DNA of 64,000 nucleotides, from contig NC_089222.1 in assembly GCF_963924675.1 (NCBI RefSeq), positions 112,607,316-112,671,315 on the forward strand, read 5' to 3'. The notes under the pieces are model-generated. The model made no database searches and was not told the origin of the DNA. It saw only the letters and a program-made list of their open reading frames with translations. The position numbers were made by a program, and so were the translations under genes. Every line of letters starts with the position of its first letter. The first letter of the stretch is position 1. This DNA comes from Phocoena phocoena. Taxonomy: Eukaryota; Chordata; Mammalia; Artiodactyla; Phocoenidae. Below, in pieces: positions 34,806 through 48,369 of the stretch.

Positions 34806-36945
34806 TAATGAGGAGAAGCATAGGTAGTCTCTTATCACTGGTGTGGTAATACTAGGGTTTACATTTTAAAGAACATTCTAAGAGTATGTAACACAAAATC
34901 CACAACATATATGTAAGAAACTGAGTCCCAGGTATTTAAGAAATTTGTTCTCAGGTCTCAAGGATTTGTGACTGCAAAACTGCAATCTAGTGGCAATATC
35001 AGAGGAAAAAAGCTAAAAGTCATGGGTGCAGTTATTGACAAAGAGTACAGAGACTGGGTGCAGAGGGAGACCACTGAAGTGTGTGGGCCTTGCCAGTGGG
35101 ATATTTTCTCTTCCCTTTCAACTGATTGGATCTGAAATGATATTTTAGAGATTGAGATGTAATATAATTCTGATTATCGATGGGGTGCATCTGGCTGGCC
35201 AGTAAGACCTATCTTTCCAGAGCTTTGCTTGAGCTCAATGTCAATAGAGGATATAAAGAAAAAAGCAATATTGGCCCATTGTTTTTATAGCTTTTCTGTG
35301 TGGGTATTATGCAGCTCAACCATTTAAATTAATGAAGGGTTTTCTTTTTCCTTTTCTTTCATTTTTGCCTGTTTGTGAGATTTGACATTACAAAAAAAAC
35401 CCTGTAATATACTATGAGGGAAGAAGCACAGAATTGCAGATACAAGGAAGTTATATTTTTCATTATGTTTGAGTGTTGGGAGAATGGAGGGTATGTTTAT
35501 TAACACAGTTATCATCTTGCGTAACCCTGTCTATTGAGAGTCACATAAAATTGATGGAACCCCATTTTGCACACTATAAGAAAACTATTTTCCCTTCTGT
35601 TCTCTCTGGAATCTTGATGCACAGGGGCTGGGGTGGGGCATGCCGTATTTCTCCTGGCCACCTCTGGCTCTGAATGCCTGCTGCCTGTCTCTGTGCTGGT
35701 CTCCACTAGACAAAGTCATAAATCCATTTAAGTTCCCAAATGCCCTTCTATACTGTGCAAGAATCCCCTCCTTTTCCTGATATTTTTCCCCACCTCTTTC
35801 TTTTTTGCTTCAGTTCTTATTTTGGAAAGGGTAAATGACATCCATTATTTGGAAATTTCTTTTGTTTAGAGAGCACTGGAATTTGTGTTAAGAATCCAGT
35901 CCTATATTAATCAGGTAGAAAAGAGTATTCAGTAATATGCCACCAAAACAAAAACAACCACCTCAAAAAGGAAGCAAACTGTTTAGTCTTGAACTAAATT
36001 CTCTGGAAAGAAATGCCAGTGTTTATCTATCTTACAGATGAAATGACAGAGTGATGATGCCTAATGGGGCTCCATAGTTTAGAGTACCCAGGTAGGAATG
36101 GAAGGACCATGGAGAGGAGTGGATAGGATACAGTTGGAAGCAGAGATCACTTAAGAGCTATGAGTTCCATGAGAGGCCTGGACTGTAAAGAAGAAATAAA
36201 GAGGAATCAGTTCCTCTCATGATGTCTGGGATTTAGTGCAGAAGGATGACCAGCAGCTTATGGATGGAAGAGATAGAAGCCTCTTAGATTACATTTGATT
36301 GTGGGCTTTCACTTGGTTATCACACATGTGAATTTGAATTTAGAGAGGAGTGTTTAAACCTTTGGGTCAAATAATGACAGAATGCTATTGAAAAAAGAGA
36401 CAGAAGGAAATTTGTGTGTAAAAGTGGGTTATTGGAAATTAAAAATTTGATTGCTAAAAATAAAAAACTAAAAAAAAAAAAATGAAGAGAAGAACTGGAA
36501 GACAAAACTGAGGAAATTTCCCAAAATATAAAGGGAGACACGCTTTGAAATAAAAAATCGGAAGTTATGAGAAATTCAGCCTTGAAATCCAACACTACAA
36601 ATAGACATTCTAGAGAACAGAGAAATGGATGGTTGAAATAAATGAATAGTAATTCCCTCCCCACCTCAACGCAGGCATCTTTTGGCCACCAGATTTTTAA
36701 ATGAAGTGAAATAAAATAAAAATAATACACTCTTTAGTTTATACACATATTATTTTTGTGTAATATATGCTCTATTTCTCTGTAAACCTTATCTGTAAAA
36801 TGACTGGTTTAACATATTATATTTCCCTGCTTGACTTGTAGGTAGCTGAGTTTGAAAAGTCAGGTTTAGTAGTTTATGTCTGCTGCTGTTTTCAGACAGA
36901 TTTGGTGTAAATTCTAAGACCCCTTAATTCACCAGCTTACTTTTG
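34806..36945. other. Unassigned DNA, no gene seen
   Basis: About 2.1 kb. Short frames at 35473-35706 and 36320-36730 show no known protein features. An A run lies at 36470-36482. Confidence 0.5.
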
Positions 36946-36949
36946 TTTT

Positions 36950-37360
36950 TCTCAGGAACACATTTTTGATTATATCAAATACAATTTCAGCATCTATTGT
37001 TATGATCTACATCCATTTTCTTCCCTTAAACTATTACTCCAGTAAATCATATAATTATGCATATTAATATATGCCATAATATATATTCTTAGAATAAACT
37101 TTACTTGGAACTCATATATTTTTATTTTATAATGTAGGATAATTTATAATTATTTTCTATTTATATAATTATTTTCTATTTATATTCATAAATGAATTTA
37201 GTCTATAATTTTCTTTGGAATACCATTGTTGATGTTTTCTAGCAAGGCAATAATCTCAAACATGATTTTTTAAAAATTTTCTATAACTTTTTCTATTACT
37301 TGAAGTCATGTTATTTTGCAATTTTCCATGTTTGTCACAATTATAAATTTTTCTTTACTG
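36950..37360 (-). mobile_element. Old L1 ORF2 (reverse transcriptase region) fragment
   Basis: TTCAGCATCTATTGTTATGATC..., then AGAATAAACTTTACTTGGAAC and TTAGTCTATAATTTTC follow the order of the minus-strand L1 ORF2 block just downstream of the FADD motif. Heavily eroded. Confidence 0.6.
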
Positions 37361-37375
37361 TTAACATATTTCTTT

Positions 37376-37667
37376 TTTTTTTATAAATTTATTTATTTAT
37401 TTATTGGTTGTGTTGGGTCTTCGTTTCTGTGTGAGGGCTTTCTCCAGTTGCGGCGAGTGGGGCCCCTTCTTCATCACGGTGCGCGGCCTCTCACTGTCGC
37501 GGCCTCTCCTGTTGTGGAGCACAGGCTCCAGATGCGCAGGCTCAGTAGTTGTGGCTCACGGGCTTAGCTGTTCCGCGGCATGTGGGATCTTCCCAGACCA
37601 GGGCTCGAACCTGTGTCCCCTGCATTGGCAGGCAGATTCTTAACCACTGCGCCACCAGGGAAGCCCC
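37376..37667 (-). mobile_element. CHR-type SINE, long form
   Basis: About 290 bases, longer than the roughly 210-base CHR copies elsewhere: it has an extra 3' segment (plus strand GGTTGTGTTGGGTCTTCG to GCGGCGAGTGGGGCC) beside the tail. The head ends CCACCAGGGAAGCCCC. Target-site duplication AACATATTTCTTT at 37363-37375 and 37668-37680, identical. Confidence 0.95.
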
Positions 37668-37689
37668 AACATATTTCTTTGTTTTAAAT

Positions 37690-40535
37690 CTTACCTATGA
37701 TTTAGAATATAAGCACATTTTTCTACATTATTTTTGGTTACTTATAAACTAAATATCTGTGCATATGTGTCTAAATACACCTATATTTGTCTCTCTATAT
37801 ATATGTATATATAGCCATATGCATGTCTGTAGAAAATAAAAGAATAAAGAAGAGACTCCATATTATCTCCCAACAAGTACAGCAAGAAACTTATTAGGCT
37901 TTATTTCCTTCTTCCTCTACACTACCCTTTTGTTGTATTATTAGTCTCAAATTTGCATATATTGTACATCTATTCTTGAGATATATATCTTGATTCTTTG
38001 TTTTCCTGTGCAGTTCCTTTAATAAAGTTTATTTAGTGAGGGTTTTAAAGGCAACACATTCGAAATGTAGATTCAGAAAATGGTTTTTTTGGCTTAACAT
38101 AAGAGTTTTACTTTAAAAGGCTAAACATAACATTATGTCATCACAACCTCTTCCTTCACAAATATGGGCATGCCACTTTAGTTTCTTTTAGGTTTTATGC
38201 TACAAGATAGAATTATGAAAACCTGGATTTACGCTTTTGAATAGTCTGACTTTTCTTTAACTTCCAAAGTAGTTTCATATATCACAACCTTTCTATACAT
38301 AGAAATCAGCTCTTTGTTTTTATTAGAGCTGATTGGGACTCTGTGAACCCTTTTATCTTGAAGTATTAAAGCATTCTTCAGTTGATAGGAATTTTGTTTT
38401 TTATTAAAAAATAAATATTGAATAAAAGTTGAATATTTCAGCTTCTCTGGGTCCCATTTTATTTTCCTCATTTTTAATATATTACCTCTATCCTCCTACT
38501 TTCTCATATTTTCTCAGGTTTTTTCCAACATCTTACTTTTAGAATTTGACTCTAGTTTTGCTGTTGTTGCAATTGTTATAGTATACTTCAAAAATTACAG
38601 TTTTAATCTCTGAGGATCCTTTCTGGTGTCCAGATTGCTAATTTTCCAATAATTAAATATCCTTTAAATTTTCACTGATAATGCAAATAGAATTTTTAAT
38701 ACTCTTTGCATCACTTTGTAGTTTCCTTTAGCAGCTGTTTTGTTTTGAGAGCTTGGGGGATATTTGTTTTAAATATAGCTTTGTGATTCTTTTCTTTTTA
38801 TTTAGAGTGTTTAATGTGGGGCCAAACTGGTTGAGTATGAATTCTCTTTATACCCTTTGACAATGGGCAACTTATTAAACTTCCTCTGCATTAATTTTCT
38901 CACCTGTAAAGTGGAAAATCTGCCTCAAGTCTTTTCTGTTTGTCTCTGTAACCTGGATTAATTTTTGGAGGAAAAGATTACCTGTATTTGCCACAGTTAT
39001 GCTTTTCTTTTTAAATTAGCATTTTAAATATGATTTAGACATAATTTATCAGGTTTAGCATAATTTTCTTTTTTAACTGTTGCTTGCCATTAAAAAAAAT
39101 AATTCTATCCATATACTTGTAACTCTGTCTACATCTTTTCATATGTGTCCGTATCTATGTGTGTGGCTAAAACACAGAGACAAATTTGAATTAACTTTGA
39201 CACAAAATATTAATTTAATGAATCTGTATTTTGGAAATGAATACATTAATCAATAATTGTAAAATGCTTAAATTAATATCTGGTCAATATTAACTGTGGA
39301 ATAAATTATTATTAATTATTTCTAATATTTAAATCTGCAGAGTTTTTATATCTGTCTGTATTTGTATTGTCTCTGTGTGATAAAACTTATAGGAGGCTCT
39401 CTTTATTCCATGACAGAAGTCAAGCAAGACTCCTTCAATGATTGTGGAATTCTTCCACATTTTATTCAGTATGACAAAAAAAACAACAGGAAGGAGATTA
39501 CATTCATTGTGATTTTCAGCATCCTAGAGACACCGTTATTTATGTAGAGCAGAGATAAGGTTGTAAGCAGATAATGAGTCATGGGATTTTACTTTATTTA
39601 TTTTTACTTAACCTAATTTTGGCTGCCTTACCAGGTGAATCCAGTAAACAGAGACCCTATTCTGAAACCAGTTTTAGGGGATGTGCTAACATTCTTACTG
39701 CTGTTAGCATCTTCTCATCAGGTCATCCTTTATTCCTGTAGCCCTATCTACCCCCCAGTAGATAGTGTTTCAGTTTTCTGCTCTCTACAGTTCCAACAGA
39801 GTCTATCTATTGATTTCAGGGGCCATCACCCAAATCCAGGATACAGTGATGAATCAGTGTGTGTGTGCATGAAAGAGAGAGACAGAGACAAAGACATAGA
39901 CAAAGATCAGGAGAGAGAGACAGAGAGAAAGAGAGAGGGAGAAAGTTATAAAAATAGTCCCCTTTACTTTTCCCCTTTTCCCATTTTGTTTTTCAAGTAT
40001 GAGACTATGGTTTTTGGTCAGCATAGTCTCTCTGGTTTTTTCAACCAAAATATTTTCTAATAAAACTCCTCCAACTTTGGCATATTTGGCATGGGATCAC
40101 TTCTCTAGTCTTTAGTGATGATTTGAAAATTCCTCTTTTACACCAAGAGACTCATTTACATAGGAAGGAAAAAAGTTTAATTTGATATTAGAGTGATATT
40201 CACATAATATAAATTATAATCCAGTTTCTTAAGAAAAACGTTTATTTTAATTTAGCAAGAAAATGAACCAAGACTATGAAATTATACAATGTATTTAAAT
40301 ACTTTAATGTAGTACCTGATAAAGAATTAATGCATAATTATCATCTTCATGGTGAAAGATGTTATACCTCTATTATCAAATTCCCAGAAGTATTTGTTAC
40401 CCAGTACAATTTTCTTATTGTCTATCTTGATTAAAATATTAAATGGGTAAAACTCATCAGTATTTTCATAGTCTGTCTGCCTGTTATCCAGAGATTTGTA
40501 CTCTCTTTCAAGTATTAACTCTGGAAAATTCATAA
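37690..40535. other. Mostly unassigned AT-rich DNA
   Basis: No exon recognised in about 2.8 kb. Parts of 37900-38100 and 38520-39080 look like eroded LINE sequence but lack clear landmarks. The frame at 39635-40060 is partly built on the GA-rich repeat below. Confidence 0.45.
39871..39952. repeat. GA-rich low-complexity tract
   Basis: Degenerate (GA)n with GACA units. Confidence 0.9.
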
Positions 40536-40544
40536 TGACTATAT

Positions 40545-41110
40545 TCTCATTTATTTATTCACTCAATTCATTTAGCAAATATTTATTTTGCACCTATTTT
40601 GTGCCAGGAACTTTCCTAGGTGCTGCAAATACAGCTGAGAAATAAATCCATGCCCTCATGAAGTTGACATTTAACTGGATACAAACAGAACATAAAAGAA
40701 GTCAATGTATAGTATGTTAATAGTAGTAAGTGCTATGGAGAAGAATAAAGCTGCTCAATGGCATGAAAAATAGTGAGGGTGGACTCGCGTACTATTTTAG
40801 ATAAGAAAGAATTTGGAGACCTGGATGAGGTAATTAAAGTTTCAAATATATTAGGGATAAAAATTGAAATCACAGGAAAAATAATGTAAAAGCTACGAGT
40901 TGGAAGCATGATTGATGTATTCGAGGGTGTGAAAGGAGTCCAGTGATTGAGGCCCAGGAAGTGATGGGAGGGGAAGTAGGACATGAGGTCACAGAAGTGG
41001 CCCTGAGTGAACTGGAGACTTGTGGGAGGGTTTTATTTTACCAGAACAGAGATATAATTTACGATGTGCTCATTTCAAAATGATCACTGACATGCTGAAA
41101 ATAGCCATGC
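40545..41110 (-). mobile_element. L2 3' UTR, long fragment
   Basis: Starts with ATTTAGCAAATATTTATTTTG and CTATTTTGTGCCAGGAAC, then CATGCCCTCATGAAGTTGAC and GTGCTATGGAGAAGAATAAA, in the expected order of a minus-strand L2 3' UTR. The far end near 41100 is eroded. Confidence 0.75.
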
Positions 41111-42395
41111 CATAATGTCGGCATGAAAAAGTGGATAATTGAGAAGAGCCTAATTCTAAAAGTATATGTTAACAAGTAATTTGTCAAAATTATACAACAC
41201 TTGCTCCATATCAAATATGCTCAGCAGAAAGCTGGAGAATACTAATCACCTTCCACCATCCCTTTAATTACTGTCAGGAAATAACTTATTAATATTTTAC
41301 TTTTATAACTTATTAAAGTTATAAGCAGCTATAAGCAAGTAGAATATTTTTGAAAAGTTAACATGAAATACATTTACCAATATGTTTCTTAAGTTATTAG
41401 AGAATAATCAACATAACAAATGCATCTTCAAACTCTAGAAAATATTTCTTTTCTATACATTAACTCACTATCTGTCTTAGAGGAGCACAGTTCTGAATGC
41501 TTTTTATCAGATTTTCTGGTATGTTTTCCCCCCTTTCCTAAAAATAAAACCTCTGAACTAAATCTGTTTTTATGGTTTTACTTTTAAACTCCCCCAATTG
41601 ATTTTTAATTGCACTTAAGTGAAAATAAATAGGTACATAACTTAGTCACAGGGCTGTCAGCTATGCTTTACCAGGCACAAATATTGAATAGAACACAATC
41701 TCTTGCTTCAATGTACTGATGTTTAGTAGAAAAGAAAACACATAATACAGAGTTACTATAACAGTATATATACAGTGAAAAATGTAAGAGAGATGACTTC
41801 TTTGCTTAACTAGTTGTGGACTTATCGAGATGGTCCTTATTTTAAAAAAGAAGCATATTTTTAAGGTATTTAATAAAATTCTTTTTATTTTTTCTAAACT
41901 TATAATATTTATTCAGAAGGAATATATATGTACCTTTACACATTCACACACATACATATTATCAAATTGTGAATATTTAAAAAGCCACTCTTAAAATAGA
42001 CATACCTGTTAATATAATTATATGCAGTGTTTGTTTTATTGGCATAATTGCAGGTTGTTTTGCTATGAGTGTCCATTATTCAAGGCAACTGAGCTCAGAA
42101 ATTGAAGACATAAAATGATCTCAGTGAATTTCTATCTGAATATTGAAAGATATTGCTCATCAATGGGATGATCTTTTAGAGACAGTTCCTAGTGATAGGG
42201 AGGTTATTTAATAAATAAAACGTGAAAAACCTAAGAAAGTAATCTTCTGCAACAAATTGAATTCCTTTGGAATATTATTTGTTCTAAATCGCACATGCAA
42301 AGATAACCATTATCAATATATGTAACCAAATTTGGGAAGTGTTGTGGTATTTCCAGCAAATTCTTTGGTACTTGTACTCTATTAAAAATTGATTC
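41111..42395. other. Unassigned DNA with a weak L2 trace
   Basis: 41660-41830 has a weak minus-strand L2 3' UTR pattern (CCAGGCACAAATATTGAATAG, CACAATCTCTTGC). The rest is unassigned. Confidence 0.4.
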
Positions 42396-42446
42396 TTTTT
42401 TTTTTTTTTTATGTTTGCTTGGTTTTATTGTTTATTTTGTTTTGTT

Positions 42447-42660
42447 ATTTATTTATTTATTTATTTGTGTGGTATGCGGGCCTCTCACCGCTGCGGCCTC
42501 TCCCATTGTGGAGCACAGGCTCCGGACGCACAGGCTCAGCGGCCATGGCCCACGGGCCCAGCCGCTCCGCGGCATGTGGGATCTTCCCGGACCGGGGCAC
42601 AAACCCGCGTCCCCTGCATCGGCAGGCGGACTCTCAACCACTGCGCCACCAGGGAAGCCC
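42447..42660 (-). mobile_element. CHR-1-like SINE
   Basis: Clean CHR body with tail of TTTA units at 42447-42468. Possible target-site duplication TTGTTTTGTT at 42437-42446 and 42661-42670, identical but of low complexity. Three overlapping frames on the plus strand and one on the minus strand are SINE sequence. Confidence 0.95.
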
Positions 42661-43105
42661 TTGTTTTGTTTTTTAAAGAAAACCTGAGCCCCAGCTATTG
42701 CAGAATCTACAATGTTTGGTGTCTATATATTCATTTGTTTTTACTTAGTGCTATAGCAACCAAAATGGAATAGGACATAATTTTTTTTTTCGTGAAATAA
42801 ATTTAAGGGTAAAAGGAATCTCTCACATAAGGAAGAATAGGATCACACTTTTTAGGTGTGTGTGCATGTGTTTATTTTGAAAGATGTGTTTATCTGTGTG
42901 CTTTCATTTGCATAAAAGAGAAAATCCTGTTTATTTTTAATATTTTACCTTTTATTAAGATCTTTTTTAAGACTGCATAGAAAAGACATAGCTATACCAT
43001 AATTTGCTTGGATTATTTTAAGGATAAGCAACAATGTAGGAAAGCAAGATATATTAATTCTCTACCCAGGGAAGATGGGTCACAGTTCTTCTCAAACTGA
43101 GATAT
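42661..43105. other. Unassigned DNA
   Basis: Nothing recognisable. Confidence 0.4.
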
Positions 43106-43111
43106 TGATAA

Positions 43112-43300
43112 GAGTGAATATTTATTCATTATATATTATGATTTAAGCATTGAGCTAAACATTTACATGCTTGAATTTAATAATCCCTCTCAATATCTCA
43201 AATAAGTACTACTCTAATTTTCATTTTACCAGTTAGGAAATTGAGGCTCTGAGAGGATGTGTAATTTTCCCAAAATCACACAGTTGTTAATCTACCACTA
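43112..43300 (-). mobile_element. MIR SINE
   Basis: GAATATTTATTCATTATATA..., CATTGAGCTAAACATTTACATG, then TTTACCAGTTAGGAAATTGAGG and CCAAAATCACACAG are a minus-strand MIR. Confidence 0.8.
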
Positions 43301-44870
43301 ACTAGTTTTGCATTTTCATGAAAGTACAGTTATTTCTCATTTTGAATAAAACCATATCTTTGCCTGAGCACTGGTGACTTTGCTCTTTTAACCAAGTGTT
43401 TATACTTTTCAAAACAGAGAATCTGGGTTGGTAACTTGGCTATCACAGCCACTTAGTTACCTCGCACTTGTACTCTTAGCATTCTTCATCAAATCATCTC
43501 AGAGGAGTGACTGCCCCTAAATCCAGTCCCTGTAGTCTTTGTTAAACTCTTACAGTGATTTTTGATCTAATATTTTGAGGTTGGGTAACAGGTTTATTTC
43601 ACCCAATATGTGATATATAGGCCAAAGAGCTTCATTTGTTTTAAGGTGTCAGCAATAAATACTAGTCTATACAAACTGTCTTCCACTCAAAGAGATCTCC
43701 CTAAAAGCCTATCATTAGAGAACACTATTAAGTTTTGAATTTAGATGGTAGACCAAGTTTTATTTATAGATTTAAGTAATTATTTAATGGGAGAATTTTG
43801 ATTATACTTTAAAAAATGTGGAATTTATCCACAATGATGAATGGAAAAAAATAATTGGAAAAGGCTACATTTAATTCAATAAAATCATATAAATGTTTTT
43901 AAAAAGCAAAAATATGTCCTATATATTATGAGTATATTCAAATCTATTTTTAAAAATAGAAACATAAGTCTTAAATTATCCATTTTGGGGATAGAGAGTA
44001 GGGAATTAGGTTGGTCAGAGACACAAAAGTGGCTTTAATTCTATTTGGAATCACTTGTTTTCAAACTTCGTGTCTGTACAGAGTCTGTACAGTATATGCT
44101 CTTATTCATACTTTGATTGAACTGGTAATGATCCACGACAGAGCAAATATTTGCATGTAAAATAAGAAGTAGACAATCCCTAAAGTGAGATTTTTGAGTT
44201 GTGAATTAAAATGTGATGGAGAAAATCTAGCTATAGCTTTTTTCTCTCTCCTCTATAGAGACATTCATACTCATCCACAGGGGGCAGGAGGGAACTAGAG
44301 ACCTAAGTACAGATTTCCATCTTATACCTTAACAAGTCTACACAATCATGTTTAATAATATGACCTATAATAGCTAAATAAGAGAACGGAACTATCTAGT
44401 GTTGGTGATGTATTTCCAGTTTCTTTAGGGTATGCTGAAACCATTCTTTTGTTCATTGAAAATGATCTCTTCCAAAAAACTACCTACTACCAAATGAATT
44501 AATTTGAGTAATACTCTAGAAAACAATGATGTAGCTATTAATTTCATGATGCTGGCTTGGTATCGGGTACATTGTGATGATCAAAAAAAGTATTTGAAGC
44601 CATAAACAGTTCATGAAATTGGACTCCAAAGGCAGGAAATCTCTCTATCTCTTTCTCCTCTCTCTTTGTCACCCCTTTTTTCTTTCTTGTTGAATCATAG
44701 AAAGTTTGAAGGGAAAACAGAAATAAATTTGATGAATTCCCATTGTAATGACATAGTTTCAGTTGAACTAATTTGGATATATAATTTTCTCAGAATTAAG
44801 TCAAACAACAGCCATAATCTTTAGAGGAGCTATTAAAATAATGTGTTCTCTTGTTAAACAGACTGGTTTA
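43301..44870. other. Unassigned AT-rich DNA
   Basis: About 1.6 kb without gene or confident repeat. Confidence 0.5.
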
Positions 44871-44877
44871 AAATCTT

Positions 44878-45055
44878 AGATCTGCCACTTCATAGCTCTG
44901 TAACCTTAGGAAGTTTATTTTCCTACCTGGGACTCAGTTTCCTCACTTGTAAAATGGAGGTTATAATGCAACTTCATAGGGTATTGTGAGAATTAAATAG
45001 GTTATACATATTTTAAACAGTGTCTGCCTTAGAGCAAACATTAATAAATATTGAC
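44878..45055 (+). mobile_element. MIR SINE
   Basis: CTGCCACTTCATAGCTCTG, GGACTCAGTTTCCTCACTTG, TAAAATGGAGGTTATAATG and AACATTAATAAATATTG follow MIR in order on the plus strand. Confidence 0.88.
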
Positions 45056-46415
45056 CGCTACTAGAACATTTTCTTTTTGCAGGCATTTCACATTCAATTT
45101 ATCATTTTACCTTCACAATCACTTTGGGAAATAGGTAGGCCATTGTGCCCATCTCTTTCTTCCAGCCCTTTCTCCGTCACCACCTCCTTTCATGCATCCT
45201 TCTTTCCTCCTTGCTCCCATTCTTTCTATTAGCATGTGAAGAGCAAGGGACTCTGTTAAGCCCCTGGGCTACAAAGATAAATGCAACATTAAAAGTGCTT
45301 TGGAGTTCATCAAAATCTGGAAGGAAAGAAAGACACACTGTTTGAGAATATTGAACACAGAGTGCTCTGTTGAATCATCTTAAGGTAATGTGTCTAGTCA
45401 GTGAGGAAGGAGGTGTGAGGGTTCAAGAATTATAATTTTCAGCATTGGGTCCTGTAAACCTCAAATACAGGTTACCCAGGCTTTTGTTGTTTGTTTGCTT
45501 ATTTATTGTGTTTTGTTCTATTCTTGCTTCCTTCACCCCCATTAATTGGGATACCTGTACTACCTATGTGAGCAATAGCTGGTGAGGAAGTTATATTACC
45601 TTAAACATTGCTTTCAGCTCTTAATATATTTGAGAAATATTTTTTAGCAGATTGGATGCTAGACTATCTTGTAGAGTTGTAGTAAAGTGTGAGCTGAATT
45701 CTATTTGCTTGAAAAGATAACTTATTCTGCTTTTTAAGATTCATCTTTCCACACATCTTTTATTCAGTTCAACTGAAGGACAGAACGGAACGAAACAGAT
45801 AATGAGCTAGCAGCACCTAAGACTAACCTTTTTGAATAATAATAATAATAAAGTACATTTGCTCCCTTAGGTTATGTTTTAACAGAAAAGACATGTATCC
45901 ATCTCGTCAAAAGGAATTCAAGGGGTCTCTAAACATCAAAATGAAAGATTCAGAAATGCATAATTATTATAGGGGAAAGAAAAAGTCTGGCTAATGTATA
46001 TGTAAGAGAGAATGTAACACAAAACAAATGAGAAATCTGTGTACGCAGTAGTATTAATGAATACTAAGGAAGAAATGCAACAATTAATTGATGAGATATC
46101 TGAGAACTTTTAACAGTTAATTCCTAATACTCTATAGAAATTGATGAAATTATTGAGATGGAAAAGAACAGCAAATGGGCCACAGACAAAATAATGAATT
46201 CCTTATACAACACCCCCAACAGGGATATGTTTAAATTTCAACTACATCCATACATGATTAGTGTAGTAGATTGGCATAAAGCATTTAAGCATTAATTCGG
46301 AAGTAAAAAAATATTATACTTTAAGAGTGGCAGCCAATTTTCCTAGACCTGTCACATCTCTAGACTTTCATGATGTAGGTCATTAAGTTGGGTTAATGTG
46401 ACATTCTATAATGTG
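45056..46415. other. Unassigned DNA with a weak L2 trace
   Basis: 45240-45420 has a weak minus-strand L2 3' UTR pattern (CCCCTGGGCTACAAAGATAA, GGAGTTCATC). An AAT run is at 45835-45851. Otherwise nothing recognised. Confidence 0.4.
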
Positions 46416-46430
46416 TTTAAGAACTAACTT

Positions 46431-46755
46431 AGGGCTTCCCTGGTGATGCAGTGGTTGGGAATCTGCCTGCCAATGCAGGGGATATGGGTTCAAGCCCTGG
46501 TCCGGGAATATCCCACATGCTCCGGAGCAACTAAGCCCGGGTGCCACAACTAATGCACCTGTGTGCCACAACTACTGAAGCCCACACGTCTAGAGCCCAT
46601 GCTCTGCAACAAGAGAAGCCACGACAATGAGAAACCTGCACACCACAACAAAGAGTAGCCCCTGCTTGCCGCAACTAGAGAAAGCCGGTGCACAGCAATG
46701 AAGACCCAACACAGACAAATATAAAAACAAATAAATAAATACATTTACAAAGAAA
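46431..46755 (+). mobile_element. CHR-type SINE, long form
   Basis: About 325 bases: CHR head (GGGCTTCCCTGGTGATGCAG, B box GGGTTCAAGCCC), then a longer 3' body with GCCACAACTAATGCACC and CCACAACTACTGAAGCC units and an AAATAAATAAAT tail. Target-site duplication AAGAACTAAC at 46419-46428 and 46756-46765, identical. Together with 37376-37667 this represents the longer, probably older subfamily. Confidence 0.95.
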
Positions 46756-46765
46756 AAGAACTAAC

Positions 46766-48365
46766 AGCCCCAAACTTTTAAATATTTCTAATAAATTGAA
46801 TTTTTCTTAATATAGCAAAGTACTGACCTTATGAATAGTCTTAATGCTTAATTGTGTCATAACAAAATACAATCCAAAAAGGTGACTTAAAAATACCTCT
46901 TTCAGTTGCTCAGTGTCAGTTATTAATTCTTATGGAATGATTCTGTGGACGGGAAGTTCCCTTCATTGAAGGTCAAATAATCACTAGAAATATTAAAGGA
47001 GAGGGCAGGCCTCCCAGTCATCATTTTGCTGCTTCTTGATAATACTCTTTCTCTTCATGTTTCTTTTAGTGACTATGAGTGTGAATAATTTATTAATTTA
47101 TAACCAGGGAAAATTCACAAAGAACAATAGTGTCTCTCCTGAACTTAAATTAGAAAATAATTTAAGTTGATTGTGTTACTGTCCTGAAACAATTAATGCA
47201 GTGTTCTATGGAACGGCTTTTCATTTGAGAATGTCTAGAATGGAAGAAAATTGAAACAGATATGAAATCTTAAGTAATTCAATTTTATGTAAATTTATGT
47301 ATGAAACAAAAAGCAGCATTGCAATGAAATCTTCTGGGCTTTAATTTGATTCAGGGTCTGATACATATTTTGACCATCTTTCCTTCATGCAAAAAGGGAA
47401 ATACTCCAGATAGAACAAGTCATTGATTGCCTAATATACATCAATCAAACTTGCTAACTTATGATGTTTCTCAAGGGTATTGGCTCTTTGGAACTCATCA
47501 GAAATATAAATGGGCATCGTGGTGTGGGTATACTGTGTAATAGAGCAAAGAGGCGTGGTATTCCATGTGCCATATCCCTTCACTTCAAACAATTAATTAA
47601 TGGTCTGCTATATATCCTGTTTCTCAAGGGTCAGAGGTATTGTTTAGAATCCTCAATATTGCCTGTTTAAATTGAAAGAGATGACATATGAGATTCATCT
47701 AGGGTGTTGAGCATAAAGGAAGGATAAAGACCTTGTCTCTCTAGGAAACTTATGCTAAGGAATATGAGCACAGGAAGCCAAAAGATTTAGTTCCCTTTGG
47801 TAAATTTTATTACATTTTTAACCCCTTAAGAAAGAAAAATTAAAGGTAGTTAATTCTGAGCAAATAATTTGATATATTTTGTCTATGAATCAAATTCCTT
47901 GAATCGGTTTCTGATTTAACCACTGGTAGTATAATCAGCAGAATATTTTGAAAAGAAATCATATTTCTGAGAAGCTCAGTGTCACCAATTTGTAGAATTT
48001 TCTTCTCTCTTTAGCAAAGCAAAATGTGTTATATAGGTGTGTTTGAATACTGAAGTTTAGAGTTTAGGGCATATTTAGGTTATAAGAAAAGAAAATCAAT
48101 AACCTTAGGTCAGCTACCATATACTAAATAGGGTAAGATTCACACTGAAGTCAGATTTTAATAGATAGAAATATAGTCTTGATATTTACAGAGAAAGCAA
48201 CTTTTGATTGAGCATATTTTAATTATTTTTTCCTGGATTATAAACACTACTAAAAATAGGGATTTTATTTTTTTTGTATATACAGTGTCATTCAATGCTG
48301 AGCTACCAGCTACAAAATTAGAGGTGAATGGAATTCAACACAAAATTAATGCTACAAATCTCTCT
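46766..48365. other. Mostly unique DNA
   Basis: No recognised gene. The frames at 47461-47670 and 48204-48437 have no known motif. No repeat landmark. Confidence 0.5.
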
Positions 48366-48369
48366 TCCA

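Noticed and set aside
42389..42773. Overlapping Arg/Ala/Pro-rich frames on both strands
   Set aside because: They are the CHR SINE; the same peptides recur at 18.4, 31.7, 37.5 and 54.8 kb.
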